A stretch of 64,000 nt of DNA from Paralithodes platypus (Eukaryota > Arthropoda > Malacostraca > Decapoda > Lithodidae), in the NCBI GenBank assembly GCA_032716605.1, contig CM064506.1, forward strand, positions 20,487,794-20,551,793. The letters run 5' to 3'. How positions within the stretch are numbered: position 1 is the first letter of the stretch; every line of letters starts with the position of its first letter. Positions 61,086-64,000 of this stretch are shown here, piece by piece. The position numbers were made by a program, and so were the translations under genes. A model generated the notes under the pieces. It ran no database searches. It was not told the origin of the DNA and worked only from the letters and a program-made list of their open reading frames with translations.

Positions 61086-61639
61086 CATGCACTAATCTTT
61101 TTATCCTATCGTCCTTGGCTTAGCATTTAGAAGAGGGTTTTGGTAGGGATGCTGGTAGAGGGGGGGGGGGGGGGGTTAGAGGGAGTTGATATAGTTAGTT
61201 CAAGGGGTAGGGATAGGTAGGAGTCTGTTATAGGTTAGTATTGGTTAGGTGTTGCTCTATTCGGTTGGCTGAGATAGTTTGCGGTCTTTAGAGGCTTAGT
61301 TATTTTGGGTAGGAGGTTAGTTAGATTTAGTTATATAGTTAAGGTAAAGAGCTAGTTTGCTTAGGTTTGGTTTGTCGTTTTGGTCTTGTTGGTTGAAATC
61401 CGGCCGGTGAAATCCTGGTTGTCTGGTCGTTGGTTGGATAGGTTTCAGAATGTGGCGGCTTGTGGCGGCCTGTGCAGTGATGTGGGTGGCAGACCGACGC
61501 TCCTGAAGTGGATTAATCCTTCGTCTTTAATCAACAGGAATGAGATGGAAGGCCTGACGGAGAAACTGAGAAATTAAAGGTATGATCTAACTATTAAACT
61601 AACAATACATTCTTTCCAACAGGTTAGAGATGGGAGGAG

Positions 61640-61830
61640 CGACCCGACGAATCCCGCCCACCTTGGCTATGGATGAGAGGAACACCGCCCACCTTGGCTA
61701 TGGATGAGAGGAACACCGCCCACCTCGGCAATAGAAGAGAGGAAGCCCGCCCACCTCGGCTATAGAAGAGCGGAATCACGCCCACCTCGGCTGTAGAAGA
61801 GAGGAATCACGCCCAACTTGGTTATAGATA
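61640..61830 (+). repeat. ~30-bp tandem repeat, about 6 units
   Basis: CGCCCACCTTGGCTATGGAT, GAGAGGAACAC units gradually changing to CGCCCACCTCGGCTATAGAA. Flanked by a possible acceptor (CCAACAG, 61622) but not open in any frame throughout. Confidence 0.75.
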
Positions 61831-62089
61831 AGTTATAAGTTTTTCTGTACAATATGAACTATGAGATACTTTAACATTTGCATTATATCTGAATGTCCTA
61901 ATTTGTGAAGCTATATATGAACTTAATGTTGTATTTTCCACCAGATGTGAGGGAGAGCAAGCAGCAACAGAAGCCATGTACAGTTGCCCACTTTAATTTG
62001 TATCCACTCTGTGATTTTATGTATGGAAGGGAAAGTTTTATAATTAGATGTGTATTTTCTTAATTATCTATTATCGGTTTATGTAGTTA

Positions 62090-62460
62090 ATTAATATTTT
62101 CAAGTGTCTGTTTTAAATAATGATAAATTGTTGGTTTTAAGTAGTAAAGTAATTCTAAATTGTCGTATTTAAGTAGTAAATTAATGTAAAATTTTCAGTT
62201 TTAAGTAATGCTAAATTGTTGGTTTTAAGTAATGTTCAATTGTCGGTTTTAAGTAATAGATTGTCGGTTTTAAGAAATATTTAATTGTCTGTTTTTAAAG
62301 TAATGTTTAATTGTCAGTTTTAAGTAATTTTTAAATGTCTGTTTTAAGTAAATTTAATTGTCGATTATAAGTAATGTTAAATTGTCGATTTTAAGTACTG
62401 TAATGTTAAATTGTCGGGTTTGTGTATTTTAAAGTTTAATTGTGAGTTTTATATCAAATT
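62090..62460 (+). repeat. ~25-bp AT-rich tandem repeat
   Basis: About fourteen diverged units of TAATGTTAAATTGTCGGTTTTAAG type. Confidence 0.75.
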
Positions 62461-62588
62461 ATGCTAGTCATGAATTCCATACATAAAATCAAGAGTTAGT
62501 ACAAATTTCCGTGGTGAACTGTACACCAGTCGTCACTGCTCATTGCACAGGTCAGTGTTCTCTATTATTGTATCTTGTAATATATGTA

Positions 62589-62805
62589 CAGTCGGCCAAA
62601 TAAGTCATGTCGCAGCACCAAGAATATTTTGATCAATAATTGGTATCACTATCTAAGCTTTATTATTTCAAAGTTTCGAGTGAGATGTACAAACATGGTC
62701 CTACACTTACCCACCCTATTAAACATCTGACAGACATTAATACAGCACACAGCGAGCAAAACGTAATGACAGCTGAGACACGACTTATTTGGCCAACTGG
62801 ACAGT
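62589..62805. mobile_element. Tc1/mariner-like MITE (same family as 36496)
   Basis: GGCCAAATAAGTCATGTCGC and the complementary GACACGACTTATTTGGCCAA ends; internal CCTACACTTACCCACCCTA and CATCTGACAGACATTAATAC shared with 36496-36727. Confidence 0.65.
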
Positions 62806-62987
62806 CAAAATAAGTTCAATCATAATTTCTGAAATAATCGCTAGCTAATTTCACACCATTAATTAATTAGGCATGATACATATGAATATAATTACTTAAG
62901 CTTAAATTACCCTTTAATAGACTATTCCATAATAATTTCTAAATTCCGAATAATTTGAGCACCACTAACCTTCCTTATTGTTTGCAG

Positions 62988-63138
62988 CAGAGGAGCGGCG
63001 GGGGGGCAGACGTTCGAAGGAGAGAAAGAAGAGGAGAGAAAAGAGAAGAAAGAAGAGGAGAGAAAACAGAAGAAATGAGGAAGACCCACCCCCAGACAAA
63101 CTCCCCTTGGAGCCTCAACACCCTCACCAGCAAACTAG
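62988..63138 (+). other. Exon-like stretch, Arg/Lys/Glu-rich
   Basis: Acceptor TTGTTTGCAG, open frame (AEERRGGRRSKERKKRREKR, then EEDPPPDKLPLEPQ), donor GGTAAGAAA at about 63138. The purine-rich run may simply be low complexity; the proline-rich end looks more like protein. Confidence 0.3.
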
Positions 63139-63214
63139 GGTAAGAAAACACAAATTATTAAAAGGTTATTTGTGAATAATCAAAATATTTAAGCGGTTAT
63201 AAATCTAGTTGTGA

Positions 63215-63350
63215 AATTGGCAAATGGGACTTAAGGTCACAAAATCGCCAAACTAAAGGGGGGGAACGTCTTAAAAGCTAAAGGGGCCAAACATTAGGGG
63301 GAATGGGGACCAGAAAACCACTTAAATCCCCCCTCCCCTTAAGCCTCAAT
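63215..63350 (-). repeat. R1 repeat, module end
   Basis: GGTCACAAAATCGCCAAACT to CATTAGGGGGAATGGGG. Confidence 0.5.
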
Positions 63351-63584
63351 CATAATTAAACAAAATATCATAATCTACAAGACGTCTGATCATATGGAGT
63401 TAATGTTAAAAGATCACAGACAGCAGATTGTTATATATTTAAACAAATGTATGATAAATGTATAATGGATACATGTCGCTAGGTACGTACTTTTGATGAA
63501 TAATTTAGCCTAGGAAACTCTATGGTAACACTCTTCCATTGATAACGTTCACCCCTTCAGCACCATGACTTAATGTTCATCTTA

Positions 63585-63740
63585 TTCTGGTTACCATTAG
63601 ACGATTCTTTTCAGCTTATAATCTATCTATACGACTAAAAGGGGTACATAGAATCCTAGTAAACTCTCTGAATAACACAGGTCCTTCATAAACTGCATAA
63701 CATCTTCTAATTTTAGCCAGAATCAAAGGTAAAAACAAGT
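63585..63740. mobile_element. R2 foldback MITE
   Basis: TTATTCTGGTTACCATTAGACG and CTTCTAATTTTAGCCAGAATC arms. Confidence 0.55.
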
Positions 63741-63764
63741 CATTGTGCTGAAGGGGTTAAGGTG

Positions 63765-64000
63765 AGTTGTTGTGTTTCTTAGTTTGCTCCCTAGACTTCC
63801 AAGCATACCTGTATACTAATACCCCCAATACTCCAGAACAAGTTGTACACTGTTCGGTAGAAAAATGGCTGGCCAAAGGCCAGTTCTTCGTAAACTATAG
63901 GCTCGCTGTCGCTCGCCAGGAAAGAATACACCTAAATAGCACGAAAGGTCTTAGAATTGATTACGAAATTGACCCGAGACGGTAATTTGTTGTCAAACTA
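63765..64000 (-). repeat. R1 repeat, cut by right edge
   Basis: TTAGTTTGCTCCCTAGACTTC, CGGTAGAAAAATGGCTGGCC, GGCTCGCTGTCGCTCGCCAG, first module. Confidence 0.6.

Overview
This window is animal nuclear DNA: one intron-rich gene embedded in very dense, nested transposable elements. The repeat cast (a copia element, RTE-like and CR1-like LINEs, a DIRS element, several tRNA-derived SINEs and many foldback MITEs, plus CATA/TATG microsatellites) suggests an arthropod, most likely a decapod crustacean. That assignment is an inference from repeat content, not proven by any marker gene.

Layout. 1-3711 (minus): GC-rich DIRS-type retroelement running off the left edge, with its reverse transcriptase frame open but both catalytic aspartates replaced. 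3712-5467: short palindromic and duplicated motifs, no gene seen. 5468-44739 (plus): a lysosomal-type beta-mannosidase gene (GH2, MANBA-like) in 17 recognisable exons; all exon-to-exon homology is collinear and both catalytic glutamates are present. The gene is physically broken in several places: an (AAC)n-tailed SINE-like element lies inside exon 6, a 5'-truncated LINE lies inside exon 10, exon 8 and exon 13 each contain a frame break, and the exon 13/14 junction is out of phase. It therefore looks like a pseudogene or a damaged allele, unless several insertions and indels are assembly artefacts. Its introns hold a CR1-like LINE with a 2A-like motif (12984-17440), a complete copia element with 236-bp LTRs and 5-bp target duplication (25182-33197) that itself contains a nearly intact 3.2-kb RTE-like LINE (28690-31906), a second RTE copy (38388-40789), a pair of TTAA-flanked piggyBac-like elements, tRNA SINEs and MITEs. 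Intron 15 contains a minisatellite that reproduces the 3' end and splice donor of exon 15.

44740-64000: no confident gene. It holds an array of hairpin-forming repeats (47.75-48.13 kb), a ~70-bp satellite of about 35 units (48.95-51.47 kb), four tandem ~250-bp units each carrying a CRE palindrome and a CCAAT box (51.53-52.53 kb), then a field of two very abundant unnamed short repeats (called R1 and R2 here), further MITEs, A/T-rich tandem repeats and four or five exon-like open stretches with splice sites that might belong to an unrecognised plus-strand gene.

Repeat names R1, R2, D, E, F and SINE-A/B/C are local labels made for this window only.
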